64,000 nt of DNA from Pseudoflavitalea rhizosphaerae (GCF_003991355.1 NZ_RCSU01000005.1:62001-126000), one strand, 5' to 3'. Shown: positions 17,747 to 26,338, numbered from the stretch's first letter. The notes: generated by a model from the letters alone, not told the origin. A program made the numbers and translations.

Positions 17747-18869
17747 TCAACTGGAAAAGAAATATGCTGTTTACCTGGGATCACTGATCACAGGAGAGCA
17801 TTTTTTTCCTGTCAGGTTAAGAGGGCTGACTAAACCTGCCAATACTGTACAGTTGCATAACGCCACAAAAGATTTTGTTGAATTTGAAAAGAAAGAAACC
17901 AGACCCGGCTGGGCGATTGAATGGGAAACCTGGAGCAGCAAGAAATTAGGTGTTCAAAAATGGCCGGCGAACATTACGATTGAAGCAGAGGAAGACTATT
18001 TATATATTCTTGATAAGGTTGCGGAGATTCAAAAATACAAGATGCTTGTTCAGCAATTGCTGAACTGGCAACCTGTGCTCAGGCCATGGCTGGCCAATAA
18101 GCCACAAAGAGTGCTGGAGCTTTCTGAACAATGGCAGCATTTGATGGCAGTGATCGATTATGTAAAAGACCATGATTTGTCTGAGTTCTATCTCCGTAGC
18201 ATACCTGTTCCCGTGCATACGAAGTTCATTAAACAGTACGAGAGCATACTACTTTCTTTGCTGAAACAAATTGCACCAGAGAGATTTCCGGTTGAAGTAA
18301 ATGATATCGGCAGGGCCCTTGGCGTAAAGGCTAAACCGGTGTTGTATCCTATACGTTGGCTTGATCCCGGAATGGCCGTCAGATACACTGCCGGGATTGT
18401 AACCCTGGCCGTTTCATCAGAAGACCTGAAAAAAATGGACCCGGAAATATCGGAAGTATGGCTGGTAGAGAATGAAACCAACCTTTTCCTGCTTCAGAAT
18501 AGGCAAAATGCAGTGGGATTGGTGAGTAAAGGGAATGCACTTCATGTGCTTTCTGACGTTCCGTTCTTCAAAAAAGCCAGGTTATTGTATTGGGGAGATC
18601 TGGATGAGGCTGGTTTCAGGATGCTCCATCAATTCAGACAATTATACCCTGCACTGGAAAGTATTCTCATGGATGAAGAAACGCTGAAGTATCATCAACA
18701 GGGCATGCGCATCATCGATACCAGAAATATAAAAATGGAATTGAAACTGAAAGAAACTGAATTGACTGCATTTGGTCATTTGCGCGAAACAAAAGGTAGA
18801 ATTGAACAGGAACAACTTGATCAGGCCTTTGTTCAACAATACCTGTCTGCAAAAGGACTGGGAGCCTGA
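17721..18869 (+). CDS. jetD: Wadjet nuclease subunit JetD (DUF3322-DUF2220)
   Basis: JetD is the topoisomerase VI-like nuclease that cuts the plasmid captured by JetABC. The 382-residue protein has a DUF3322 N-terminal part and a C-terminal TOPRIM (DUF2220) domain. TOPRIM acidic residues are present: Glu250 in VWLVENETNLF and Asp293/Asp295 in LLYWGDLDEAGF. The winged-helix/CAP region with PVPVHTKFIKQY lies in between. It overlaps jetC by 26 bases, completing the operon, and converges with the nitronate monooxygenase gene 19 bases further on. All four subunits look intact, so the system should be functional. Confidence 0.93.
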   Translation: MKKGNPFLNQLEKKYAVYLGSLITGEHFFPVRLRGLTKPANTVQLHNATKDFVEFEKKETRPGWAIEWETWSSKKLGVQKWPANITIEAEEDYLYILDKVAEIQKYKMLVQQLLNWQPVLRPWLANKPQRVLELSEQWQHLMAVIDYVKDHDLSEFYLRSIPVPVHTKFIKQYESILLSLLKQIAPERFPVEVNDIGRALGVKAKPVLYPIRWLDPGMAVRYTAGIVTLAVSSEDLKKMDPEISEVWLVENETNLFLLQNRQNAVGLVSKGNALHVLSDVPFFKKARLLYWGDLDEAGFRMLHQFRQLYPALESILMDEETLKYHQQGMRIIDTRNIKMELKLKETELTAFGHLRETKGRIEQEQLDQAFVQQYLSAKGLGA

Positions 18870-18888
18870 CCAATCATAAATCAAGCAT

Positions 18889-19986
18889 CTACTCCTTCAC
18901 CTGCACATGTTTCTCTATCTGCTCAAAAGAAGTGCGGGCCTGATCTATCAGCATCTGAAGGATAGCCGCCGCCGGCTTTCTCACAGCCTTGCTGGCAGAT
19001 TGCCCGGCCCACATGGTGGCAAAGTCCGTCAGATCTTTTTGCTGAGCGAAGCTCCTGATACTTGCTGTGAGACTTTGCTGATAAGGATAGGGGAGTGCAG
19101 ACAATCCCGATCCTTCAATCGCGCGCATTAATTTATTTTCGATGCCTCTTGCCCATCGTCCAGAAAAATTCTTTGTGAGCACGGCATCACTGGCAGATGC
19201 ATTCTGAATGCGATGCTTATGCGCATTCGGTGCGGAGCTTTCGTTGCAGACGAGAAAAGCGCTGCCTACCTGAACGCCTTGCGCGCCCAGCATCATAGCG
19301 GCCATCATGGTGCTGCCATCTGCAATGCCTCCCGCAGCCAGTACAGGACGGCGCGTTGCATCCACTATCTGCGGCACCAGGCTCATGGTGCCGATCATTG
19401 GAGGTTTTCCCTCAGTGATGAAAGTGCCCCGGTGACCACCAGCTTCCGCTCCCTGTGCAGCGATCACATCCACAAACTTATTATCGAGCAGTAAAGCTTC
19501 TTCCACGCAGGTGGCTGTACCAATCAGCCTTGACCCGCGATTCTTTAAAACGGCTATATGCTCATCTTCCGGAATGCCAAAAGTAAAACTGACGGAAGGG
19601 ACCTGCTCGCTGAGCAGGATATCGATCTGGTCGTGATACGTATGGAAGCGGAGCATGCTCTGCACCGGCGGCACATACGTGATATCATTGGAGGCGGCAA
19701 ACCTGGTTAGGAATTCCTGCATGGCCGTGAAGGCTGCCGTATCTATACTGGAAGGGATCGAATGCGCAAAAAGATTGACGGCAAATGGTTTACTGGTAAG
19801 CGCTTTCACTGAACGGATCAACTCCCGGGTCTGGTCAGCCGAAAGACCGCCTACGGGTAATGATCCCAGTCCACCGGCTTCAGATACAGCAGCAACCATT
19901 TGAGGAGTGGTAATGCCCAGCATTGGCGCCTGCACTACAGGATAACTGATATTGAGCAATGAAGTGACCTTATTATGCCATTTCAT
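18889..19986 (-). CDS. Nitronate monooxygenase (NMO/2-nitropropane dioxygenase family)
   Basis: FMN-dependent TIM-barrel enzyme oxidising alkyl nitronates such as propionate-3-nitronate. The 365-residue product shows VVQAPMLGITTPQMVAAVSEAGGL at the N-terminus, the phosphate-binding AAGGIADGSTMMAAMMLGAQG, and AQGAEAGGHRGTF containing the conserved His of class I enzymes, plus QVGSAFLVCNES. Length is typical. It stands alone on the minus strand, divergent from the ethylene-receptor-like kinase; the 273-base gap holds a TAACTTTG box for this gene and a palindrome. FabK-like enoyl reductases share the fold, but the AGGH motif and lack of lipid-synthesis neighbours favour NMO. Confidence 0.85.
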   Translation of the reverse strand: MKWHNKVTSLLNISYPVVQAPMLGITTPQMVAAVSEAGGLGSLPVGGLSADQTRELIRSVKALTSKPFAVNLFAHSIPSSIDTAAFTAMQEFLTRFAASNDITYVPPVQSMLRFHTYHDQIDILLSEQVPSVSFTFGIPEDEHIAVLKNRGSRLIGTATCVEEALLLDNKFVDVIAAQGAEAGGHRGTFITEGKPPMIGTMSLVPQIVDATRRPVLAAGGIADGSTMMAAMMLGAQGVQVGSAFLVCNESSAPNAHKHRIQNASASDAVLTKNFSGRWARGIENKLMRAIEGSGLSALPYPYQQSLTASIRSFAQQKDLTDFATMWAGQSASKAVRKPAAAILQMLIDQARTSFEQIEKHVQVKE

Positions 19987-20019
19987 ACAGATAATTTTAG
20001 AGGAAAAAGGTTAGGGCCG

Positions 20020-20047
20020 CAAAGTTATTGGATAATGCACAAACCAA
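20020..20047 (-). promoter_or_regulatory. Probable promoter of nitronate monooxygenase
   Basis: On the minus strand TAACTTTG at 20027-20020 is a perfect TAnnTTTG box, with TTG at 20047-20045 (17-base spacing, slightly short). The ATG at 19986 follows 33 bases after the box. Confidence 0.6.
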
Positions 20048-20105
20048 TAGATTTTAACCCAGTTACAATAATTGTGAAAACGCTTCGTTTGTTTCTGAAT
20101 TGCGA

Positions 20106-20134
20106 ATTGTCAAATAAATATTTTAATTGACAAT
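20106..20134. promoter_or_regulatory. Inverted repeat, possible operator between divergent genes
   Basis: ATTGTCAA (20106-20113) and TTGACAAT (20127-20134) are perfect inverted half-sites separated by 13 bases, with a further direct half-site AATTGTC just downstream. It lies upstream of both the nitronate monooxygenase promoter and the sensor kinase. No adjacent repressor gene is visible, so the binding protein is unknown. Confidence 0.4.
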
Positions 20135-20259
20135 GTGAATTGTCCTGTTTTCCTTGATCTGATAAAAAATGGAAATTGGATTGTAACTTTAATCGCCCTG
20201 AATCCTATGACGGCCCTTGCAAGTGCAGTGCAGCGTAGGTGGGTACAATCTAATCCATT

Positions 20260-21798
20260 ATGCGGCAGGTAATCGAATTCTTTGAAAAACTACTGGATAC
20301 ATCAGACTGGCCACCACGCTGGCATTGCGGAAACTGGACGGATTTTCATGGCTGGCTATTCATTATCAGTGATCTTTTGGTATGGTCTGCGTATTTTGCT
20401 ATACCGCTGATCATTATACGCTATATTTCCCGGCGGCAGGATGCGAGGTTCTTCAGGCTCTATTTTTTCTTTGCAGGATTTATCCTGGCCTGTGGCGCCA
20501 CGCACCTAATCGATGCCGTTACCTTCTGGTTCCCGGTATACAGGTTGAATGCCCTGTTCCGCTTTTGCACCGGGGTATTCAGCTGGATCACGGTAATCTA
20601 CCTGCTCAAACTTTTGCCACAGGCATTTGCGTTGAAGACCAATTCGCAACTGGAGGCAGAGGTTGACCAACGGAAAAAAGCAGAAGAGAAATTCCGTAAC
20701 CTCCTGGAAGCTGCGCCGGACAGCATGGTGATCATGGACGAAAGCGGAACCATTCAATTGGTGAATGCGCAAACGGAGAAGATGTTTGGTTACAAAAGGG
20801 AGCAAATGATCACTAACAAGGTGGAAATGCTGATGATCTCCAGGTTTGAAAGGCTGCTGCATATCGGAAGCGAATTGTCGGCAGGCACCAATAAGCCAGG
20901 CCCCATGGTGGAAAGAGTGGAATGTTTTGGCAAAAGAGTTGACGGCACAGAGTTTCCCATCGAGATCAGTTTAAGCCCTATGAAATCCGAAGAAGGTTTG
21001 TTACTGACGGCGGCCATCCGCGACCTGTCTGAAAAGAAAAGACTGGAAATGGAGGTCCGCGAAGCCCATAGTTCCCTGGAAAGGAAAGTAAAACAGAGAA
21101 CGGCGGAGCTGGAAGTAAAAAACCGCGAGTTGGAAACGTTTGCTTACGTAGCTTCGCATGATCTGCAGGAGCCTTTGAGAACAACCACCAGTTTTGTGGA
21201 CCTTCTTCGTAAGCGGTATTATGGGCAGCTGGACAATAACGCGGACCAGGTACTCGATTATATTTCACAATCGTCTGACCGCATGAAAGTACTGATCCAT
21301 AACCTGCTCGACTACTCGAGGCTTGGTAAGGAAAAAGAGCTGGTTACTTTGTGTTGTAATGAACTTTTGCAGGATGTGTTGCATGATCTGGACCAGAGTA
21401 TCCGCGAAACCAATGCCTCGATACAATCCGAGCCGCTGCCGCAGATAACAGGTTACAAAACGGAAATGAAACAACTGTTCCAGAACCTGGTGAGCAACTC
21501 GATCAAATTCAGAAAGAACAACAGCGATCCGGTGATCACCGTGAAAGCTGAAAAAGATAACGGGTCATGGACCTTTTCATTCAAAGACAATGGCATAGGG
21601 ATCAATACTGCCTTCCATGAGAAAATCTTCGTGCTGTTCAAAAGACTGCATAAGAGATCGGATTACGAAGGAACAGGTATCGGACTTGCCTATTGCAAAA
21701 AAATTGTAGAGCTACACGGAGGTAAGATATGGGTAGAATCTGTGCCTGATGAAGGCTGCACCTTTTTCTTCACCATCTCCGAAACACAGCGATTATGA
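20260..21798 (+). CDS. Sensor histidine kinase with ethylene-receptor-like membrane domain and PAS
   Basis: A 512-residue membrane kinase. Residues 28-120 form three transmembrane helices matching the plant ETR1 ethylene-binding domain: Asp38, Tyr45, Ile48, Pro49, Ile75, Cys78 and His82 correspond one-to-one, with identical spacing, to ETR1 Asp25, Tyr32, Ile35, Pro36, Ile62, Cys65 and His69, including the copper motif CGATHLID. A short coiled coil, a PAS domain (about 130-245), a second coiled coil and a HisKA domain (FAYVASHDLQEPLR, His300) follow, then HATPase (NLVSNSIKF, DNGIGI, GTGIGLAYC). The HisKA type resembles phytochrome Cph1-like kinases. Its stop overlaps the next gene's start (ATGA), a CheY-like regulator that is surely its target. 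Ethylene or copper sensing is inferred from the residues. Confidence 0.9.
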   Translation: MRQVIEFFEKLLDTSDWPPRWHCGNWTDFHGWLFIISDLLVWSAYFAIPLIIIRYISRRQDARFFRLYFFFAGFILACGATHLIDAVTFWFPVYRLNALFRFCTGVFSWITVIYLLKLLPQAFALKTNSQLEAEVDQRKKAEEKFRNLLEAAPDSMVIMDESGTIQLVNAQTEKMFGYKREQMITNKVEMLMISRFERLLHIGSELSAGTNKPGPMVERVECFGKRVDGTEFPIEISLSPMKSEEGLLLTAAIRDLSEKKRLEMEVREAHSSLERKVKQRTAELEVKNRELETFAYVASHDLQEPLRTTTSFVDLLRKRYYGQLDNNADQVLDYISQSSDRMKVLIHNLLDYSRLGKEKELVTLCCNELLQDVLHDLDQSIRETNASIQSEPLPQITGYKTEMKQLFQNLVSNSIKFRKNNSDPVITVKAEKDNGSWTFSFKDNGIGINTAFHEKIFVLFKRLHKRSDYEGTGIGLAYCKKIVELHGGKIWVESVPDEGCTFFFTISETQRL

Positions 21799-22217
21799 AA
21801 CGTAAACTAAACTGCATCCTACTTATCGATGACGACGAGCCCACTAATTTTCTGAACAAAATGATCATCGATGAAGCCAGTTGCGCTGAGAATGTTCAGG
21901 TAGAACAAAGCGCAACTGACGCCCTCGATTACCTTACAGCTGAACCTGATGAGAAAGAAGGATCGGCAACACCCGACCTGATCTTTCTCGATATCAATAT
22001 GCCAGCCATGGATGGCTGGGAGTTCCTGGATGAATATAAAAAACTCACGCCAGACCAGAAGGCCCGCGTTGTAGTGGTAATGCTCACTACTTCTTACAAT
22101 CCTGAAGATGAGGTGAAAGCAAAAAATCACAACATGATCGCCGCATTCAGGAATAAGCCACTGACAACAGAAATGCTGATGGATGTACTGCAGGAATATT
22201 TCCCTGAAAAATTCTGA
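21795..22217 (+). CDS. Single-domain response regulator (Rcp1/CheY-like)
   Basis: A 140-residue receiver with no output domain. Acidic pocket residues are in LLIDDDE (Asp12-14), the phospho-acceptor is Asp66 in IFLDINMPAMDGWEF, and the conserved Thr and Lys are in VMLTTS and RNKPL. The insertion in the N-terminal half and the overall form match Rcp1-type regulators paired with phytochrome-like kinases. It overlaps the upstream ethylene-receptor-like kinase by four bases, so the two form a translationally coupled pair. With no DNA-binding domain it must act through protein contacts or pass phosphate on. Confidence 0.93.
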   Translation: MKRKLNCILLIDDDEPTNFLNKMIIDEASCAENVQVEQSATDALDYLTAEPDEKEGSATPDLIFLDINMPAMDGWEFLDEYKKLTPDQKARVVVVMLTTSYNPEDEVKAKNHNMIAAFRNKPLTTEMLMDVLQEYFPEKF

Positions 22218-22225
22218 TCAGCCGT

Positions 22226-23650
22226 TCAGAGCGGCATCACGATCTTCAGGGTACATCCGGCTCCGGGACTGCTGATGATCTCCATATTGCCGTTCTGCAT
22301 TTCCACGCGGCTGAGGATATTGTGCAAGCCAATGCCTTTGCCTTTTTTCCGCGGCTCAAATCCGATCCCATTGTCTTTTATGACGAGATATGTAGCATGC
22401 TGATCTGTTTTCAGCTCTATTTCCGCCAGGCTGGCCCTCGCGTGCTTCACGATATTGTTCACCTGCTCCTGCACGATCCTGTAGATGATGAGCTTTTTGT
22501 TATTGCTCAAACTCTCCACATGCGGGTCATTGGCTTTGATCTTGATCTTAAGGCCGGGTGATACAGTCATGTTCTCGATCATTTCCAGCAATGCTTCCTT
22601 CAGACCGATGTCTCCCAGGGAAGGAGGAACAAGGTTCTTGGAAAGTGAACGGATCTCATTGATGGCTTTGGAAATACTGTCGTAACTTTTATACAACAGT
22701 TCCTTGCTGATATCGTCCTCATTGATGGCCATGTCTACACAGAGTTTGGCAGTAGCGAGGATCTGGTTGATATTGTCGTGCAGCTCCAGGCCGATCTCCC
22801 TTCTTTCCTGTTCCTGAGTTTGTATGGTGATGCGGGTGATCAGTTTCTGCGTTTCGATCTGTTCCTCCTGTTTTCTTTTCCGCTCCGTAATATCCAGCAT
22901 GGCGCCGATCATGCCGTAAGGCTTTTGATCGCGGCTAAGGATATAACCCCGGTCGTACACGAATTTATATTGTCCGTCTGCAGTGAGGTACCGGTATTCA
23001 TCTTCCCATTGGTCAAGCCCCTCGCTAAGGCAGCGTGCAATGCGGTCCAGCACCCGTTCCCGGTCGTCCGGATGGATATTTTTATGATGCCAGGATGCAG
23101 CAGGCTTTACTTTCGATGCCGGGTAACCGAAAGTAGTGGTAATACCTTCATTCCAGGTGATCTGCTGGTTGTTTAGGTTCCATTCCCAGATGGTATCGTT
23201 GGTGGCTTTGATGAGTGTGTTGAATCGTTCATAGTTCTCTACCACGGCCTGAAGGATCTTTTTTCTTTCTATGCTGTACTGGATGGCCTTGGCGAGCAGG
23301 ATCTCATCGTACTCGCCTTTCATGAGGTAGTCCTGCGCGCCTTCGGCGATGGTTTGCAGTGCAACCTGTTTGTCGTCCAGCCCGCTCAGTACGATGATAC
23401 CGATATGCGAAGCGCGCTGGTGTAATTGTTTGAATGTTTCGATGCCTTCACTGTCCGGAAGTGTCAGATCAAGAAAGATCAGGTCCGGCTGGTACTCGTC
23501 CACAATAGGAATGGCTTCTGCCAGTGAATTGGCATGATGCAGTGTCTGAACTTGTAATTGTGTTAATCGAAGGAATTCATTGAATAGGTAAAAGTCGCTC
23601 GGACTATCTTCAATGATCAGGATGTGAAGCAGGTGCGTAGAATTGATCAT
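22226..23650 (-). CDS. Hybrid sensor: receiver-PAS-NarX-type histidine kinase
   Basis: A 474-residue soluble signalling protein. It begins with a CheY-like receiver (ILIIEDSPSDFYLFNEFL; phospho-acceptor Asp61 in IFLDLTLPDSEG), followed by a PAS_3-type PAS/PAC domain (WEWNLNNQQITWNEG to MLDITERKRKQEE), a HisKA_3 dimerisation helix (QEQERREIGLELHDNINQILA, His291) and a HATPase (IYRIVQEQVNNIVKHA, DNGIGF, GKGIGLHNI). Such proteins relay from one phosphorelay to a NarL-type regulator, but none is adjacent. It converges with the preceding receiver gene 8 bases away. I chose ATG 23650, which opens directly at the receiver; an upstream in-frame start at 23701 would add 17 non-conserved residues. Confidence 0.88.
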   Translation of the reverse strand: MINSTHLLHILIIEDSPSDFYLFNEFLRLTQLQVQTLHHANSLAEAIPIVDEYQPDLIFLDLTLPDSEGIETFKQLHQRASHIGIIVLSGLDDKQVALQTIAEGAQDYLMKGEYDEILLAKAIQYSIERKKILQAVVENYERFNTLIKATNDTIWEWNLNNQQITWNEGITTTFGYPASKVKPAASWHHKNIHPDDRERVLDRIARCLSEGLDQWEDEYRYLTADGQYKFVYDRGYILSRDQKPYGMIGAMLDITERKRKQEEQIETQKLITRITIQTQEQERREIGLELHDNINQILATAKLCVDMAINEDDISKELLYKSYDSISKAINEIRSLSKNLVPPSLGDIGLKEALLEMIENMTVSPGLKIKIKANDPHVESLSNNKKLIIYRIVQEQVNNIVKHARASLAEIELKTDQHATYLVIKDNGIGFEPRKKGKGIGLHNILSRVEMQNGNMEIISSPGAGCTLKIVMPL

Positions 23651-24139
23651 AGCGCTAAATTGTGGAGGATGTTGGAGCGTTACCGGTAACATCACAACCA
23701 TTTACGGTTATTGCTAACCTTCAGTTTTCTTTCTTTTGTCAATAAATGTCGCATTCCCGTATCAGGGCAGGTACGGAAATACGGGGTCAGAGTTTGAAAT
23801 GCCCTTCAGGATAAGGTGTTGAGTCGGAGAGTTGCTTCACAATTGCCGGAAAAAGGTACTAAGATATTTTTTCACAAAAAAATTGCTTCCGTTTTTTTGA
23901 TACCTGATATGGTTTTGTAAACTTGGGAAGGCAATTCTTTTCAACTCATTCGTATACAGTCTGAAAGAAAGGGAACTTTCGGGTTTTTGCCGGCGCAGAC
24001 GGGACCGGAGGACGAAGGCAGTTGCCGGAGGGGGATGGAAAAATGTTTCCTGGTAATGAAGAATTATTCCCGGAAGGTTAACAGAAAAAACCGTTAAACA
24101 AAAAATTAAACAGGACCGCTGGTCCCAAAGCTCCAATTC
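23651..24139. other. Intergenic region without a recognised gene
   Basis: The 489 bases hold a weak 7-bp hairpin (CCCGTAT at 23756 with ATACGGG at 23779) and AT-rich stretches. A 99-codon minus-strand ORF (23837-24136) has no recognisable domain and covers the region where the ydcF-like promoter should be, so I do not call it. Confidence 0.5.
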
Positions 24140-24712
24140 ATGTTCCTGATAGTAAGATTACTCAAACGTTGTATCTCTTTGGTTCTTCTCTGGATGATCG
24201 TACATTGTACCTGGGCCACAGTTGTGGGGCTTCAGGATTTCAGAACACAGGCAGATGTGGCCATTGTGCTGGGTAATGAAGCGTACAGCGATGGTAGTCT
24301 GAGCCCCTGGTTGAAAGGAAGGGTTGATGCTGCGCTTAGGCTTTACCGTAATCAGCAGGTGAAAATGATCATGGTGAGTGGCGGAATAGGAGAATCCGGT
24401 TTTCCCGAAGGCGATGCTATGAGGAATTACCTGGTTGAACAGGGCGTGCCGGCAAAAGATATTTTTACAGATAATAAAGGCGATAACAGTTATTTCACGG
24501 CTAAAAATTTCATCGCGCTGAACCAGCAGGAACATTTTCGGTCAGCCGTGGTGGTGAGTAGTTGGTTCCATGTGCTGCGATGCAGGTATATTGTAAAGAA
24601 ACTCGGATTTGAAAATGTTGCTACAGATCACTCACGTGCATATTTCTGGAAGGATATCTTCGGACTGGTCCGGGAATTCCCGGCGTACTACAAGTATATG
24701 CTGGTGTATTAA
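24140..24712 (+). CDS. YdcF/SanA/ElyC-family (DUF218) membrane protein
   Basis: A 190-residue protein with one N-terminal membrane helix (residues 2-22) and a DUF218 domain: VAIVLGNEAYSDGSL, the MIMVSGGIGESGFPEGDAM motif, TDNKGDNSYFTAKN and VVVSSWFHVLRC. Family members ElyC and SanA affect envelope barrier function and peptidoglycan precursor pathways in Enterobacteria; YdcF binds SAM. The biochemical reaction is not established. Its stop codon overlaps the end of the convergent 96-residue gene by four bases. No operon partner is seen. Confidence 0.85.
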   Translation: MFLIVRLLKRCISLVLLWMIVHCTWATVVGLQDFRTQADVAIVLGNEAYSDGSLSPWLKGRVDAALRLYRNQQVKMIMVSGGIGESGFPEGDAMRNYLVEQGVPAKDIFTDNKGDNSYFTAKNFIALNQQEHFRSAVVVSSWFHVLRCRYIVKKLGFENVATDHSRAYFWKDIFGLVREFPAYYKYMLVY

Positions 24713-24999
24713 TTGAGACGAACAGCCGGTAACCTGTAATGCTGGCCGTCCACTACAAACAGTTCATCGATCTCACAACTCCAGTACCGGTAAAGAGGGG
24801 ATTGCTGAAGATAATTCTCAACATCTTCCTTGTCTTCCGCTGTGAACGTGATCCATACACGCTGGGATTCCATGCTCACAACATACTGATCGATGATCCC
24901 TTTCTCGATCAATGTATTGATGTATACACGGTGGGAGGGGACCAGGGACGTAAAATCATCATCCATTTCAAAATGTATCGTAACCTGGTATTTCTTCAT
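24709..24999 (-). CDS. Small alpha/beta-barrel protein, muconolactone-isomerase-like
   Basis: A 96-residue protein with no signal peptide. It reads as a beta-alpha-beta-beta-alpha-beta ferredoxin-like fold: YQVTIHFEMDDDFTSLVPSHRVYINTLIE, VSMESQRVWITFTAEDKEDVENYLQQSPL, then a short C-terminal strand. This resembles the YciI/muconolactone-isomerase superfamily of small dimeric proteins. I cannot name a reaction. It lies 49 bases downstream of mtaB on the same strand and could be co-transcribed with it. Confidence 0.65.
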   Translation of the reverse strand: MKKYQVTIHFEMDDDFTSLVPSHRVYINTLIEKGIIDQYVVSMESQRVWITFTAEDKEDVENYLQQSPLYRYWSCEIDELFVVDGQHYRLPAVRLN

Positions 25000-25048
25000 G
25001 ACTGAATGTTATAACAGTAAATCGGAGGAAAAGGTTCTATATGCAGGA

Positions 25049-26323
25049 TTACAATTTCCATTCCACCACCTGGTTGGCCCATTCGGCGCGGTGGGGCGTG
25101 GTCACTTTGATGTAGTTGTCTGTATACCCTTCCATCATACCATTCTTGTTGAACATCTCGAATAATACTTTACGGGTTTGCCCGGCATGAAGTTGGGTGA
25201 AGTACTGCATTTTCATATAGGAGAGATTGCGCAGGCTCTTGTTGCGTTCGTGCCTTACTTCGATGGGCACTACCGGTGTAATTTCCAGCGCTTTGGTATT
25301 GTCTCTCTCGGAATAGGTGAATACGTGGAGGTAAGATATGTCGAGTGAATGGAGGAAGTCGAATGTTTCCCTGAAATCTGCTTCAGTTTCGCCGGGGAAG
25401 CCAACGATCACGTCAACTCCGATGGCGCAGTGCGGCATCAGGGTTTTGATCAACTGCACGCGATCTGCATACAGTTCCCTTTTGTAACGGCGGCGCATCA
25501 GTCCAAGTATTTTGTTGCTGCCGCTCTGAAGCGGAATATGGAAATGAGGCATGAACTTATTGCTGTTGGCAACATGTTCAATGATCTCATTGGTGAGCAG
25601 GTTGGGCTCGATGCTGGAAATGCGGTAGCGTTGAATACCTTCCACCAGGTCCAGCGCTTTCACTAAATCGAAGAAATTCTCTTCGTGTTTTTTGTTGCCA
25701 TCGGCGCCTTTCCCGAAATCTCCCAGGTTCACACCTGTCAAAACGATCTCTTTCACTCCTTCTGTTGCCAGGCGGGTTGCATGTTTCACAACATTGTCAA
25801 CATTATCGCTACGGCTCTTGCCGCGGGCCATGGGAATGGTGCAGAAAGAGCAGTTGTAATCACAGCCGTCCTGTACTTTCATGAAAGTGCGGGTGCGGTC
25901 GTTCCGGGAATAAGAGGCGTTGAATCCGCTCACTTCTTCTATATCGCAGCTGCAGATCAGGGCGGAATTGCCCTTGGTGAGTTCTTTCAGGTGTTGGCCG
26001 ATATTGAATTTTTCGGCAGCGCCCAGCACCAGGTCTACCCCCGGAATATCTGCGATCTCTCTGGGTTTCAATTGTGCGTAGCAACCGGTGATCACCACCA
26101 GGCTCTGAGGGGCCTTGCGCTGGATGCGGCGCACCAGGTGACGGCATTCCTTATCGGCATTCTCGGTAACAGAACAGGTATTGATCACGTATACGTCCGC
26201 CAGGTCTTCAAACGCACGTTTCTCGAAGCCATCCTGTTCCAGCATCCGGGCCAGGGTAGAGGTTTCGGAGAAATTGAGTTTACAACCGAGTGTATGAAAC
26301 GCTACTGTTCTTTTTGTTTCCAT
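25049..26323 (-). CDS. mtaB: tRNA t6A37 methylthiotransferase MtaB
   Basis: MtaB is a radical-SAM enzyme converting t6A37 to ms2t6A37 in tRNAs reading ANN codons. The 424-residue protein has the N-terminal UPF0004 domain with three cluster cysteines (Cys14 in TLGCKLNFSET, Cys50 in INTCSVTENA, Cys81 in ITGCYAQ), the radical-SAM CxxxCxxC motif (Cys154, Cys158, Cys161 in DGCDYNCSFCTIPMARG), and a C-terminal TRAM-like segment (GQTRKVLFEMFNKNGMMEGYTDNYIKV). TLGCKLNFSE distinguishes MtaB from MiaB and RimO, which carry TxGCQMN- and SLGCxKN-type motifs. A perfect TATCTTTG box lies only 8 bases upstream of the ATG, suggesting a leaderless or near-leaderless mRNA. Confidence 0.95.
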   Translation of the reverse strand: METKRTVAFHTLGCKLNFSETSTLARMLEQDGFEKRAFEDLADVYVINTCSVTENADKECRHLVRRIQRKAPQSLVVITGCYAQLKPREIADIPGVDLVLGAAEKFNIGQHLKELTKGNSALICSCDIEEVSGFNASYSRNDRTRTFMKVQDGCDYNCSFCTIPMARGKSRSDNVDNVVKHATRLATEGVKEIVLTGVNLGDFGKGADGNKKHEENFFDLVKALDLVEGIQRYRISSIEPNLLTNEIIEHVANSNKFMPHFHIPLQSGSNKILGLMRRRYKRELYADRVQLIKTLMPHCAIGVDVIVGFPGETEADFRETFDFLHSLDISYLHVFTYSERDNTKALEITPVVPIEVRHERNKSLRNLSYMKMQYFTQLHAGQTRKVLFEMFNKNGMMEGYTDNYIKVTTPHRAEWANQVVEWKL

Positions 26324-26330
26324 CAGGGCG

Positions 26331-26338
26331 CAAAGATA
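26331..26338 (-). promoter_or_regulatory. -7 promoter box of mtaB
   Basis: TATCTTTG on the minus strand, a perfect TAnnTTTG. It is 8 bases from the mtaB start codon, so transcription should begin at or within a few bases of the ATG. No TTG sits at the expected upstream distance. Confidence 0.6.

Noticed and set aside
23837-24136. 99-codon minus-strand ORF upstream of the YdcF gene
   Set aside because: No domain, low-complexity basic sequence, and it would cover the ydcF-like promoter.
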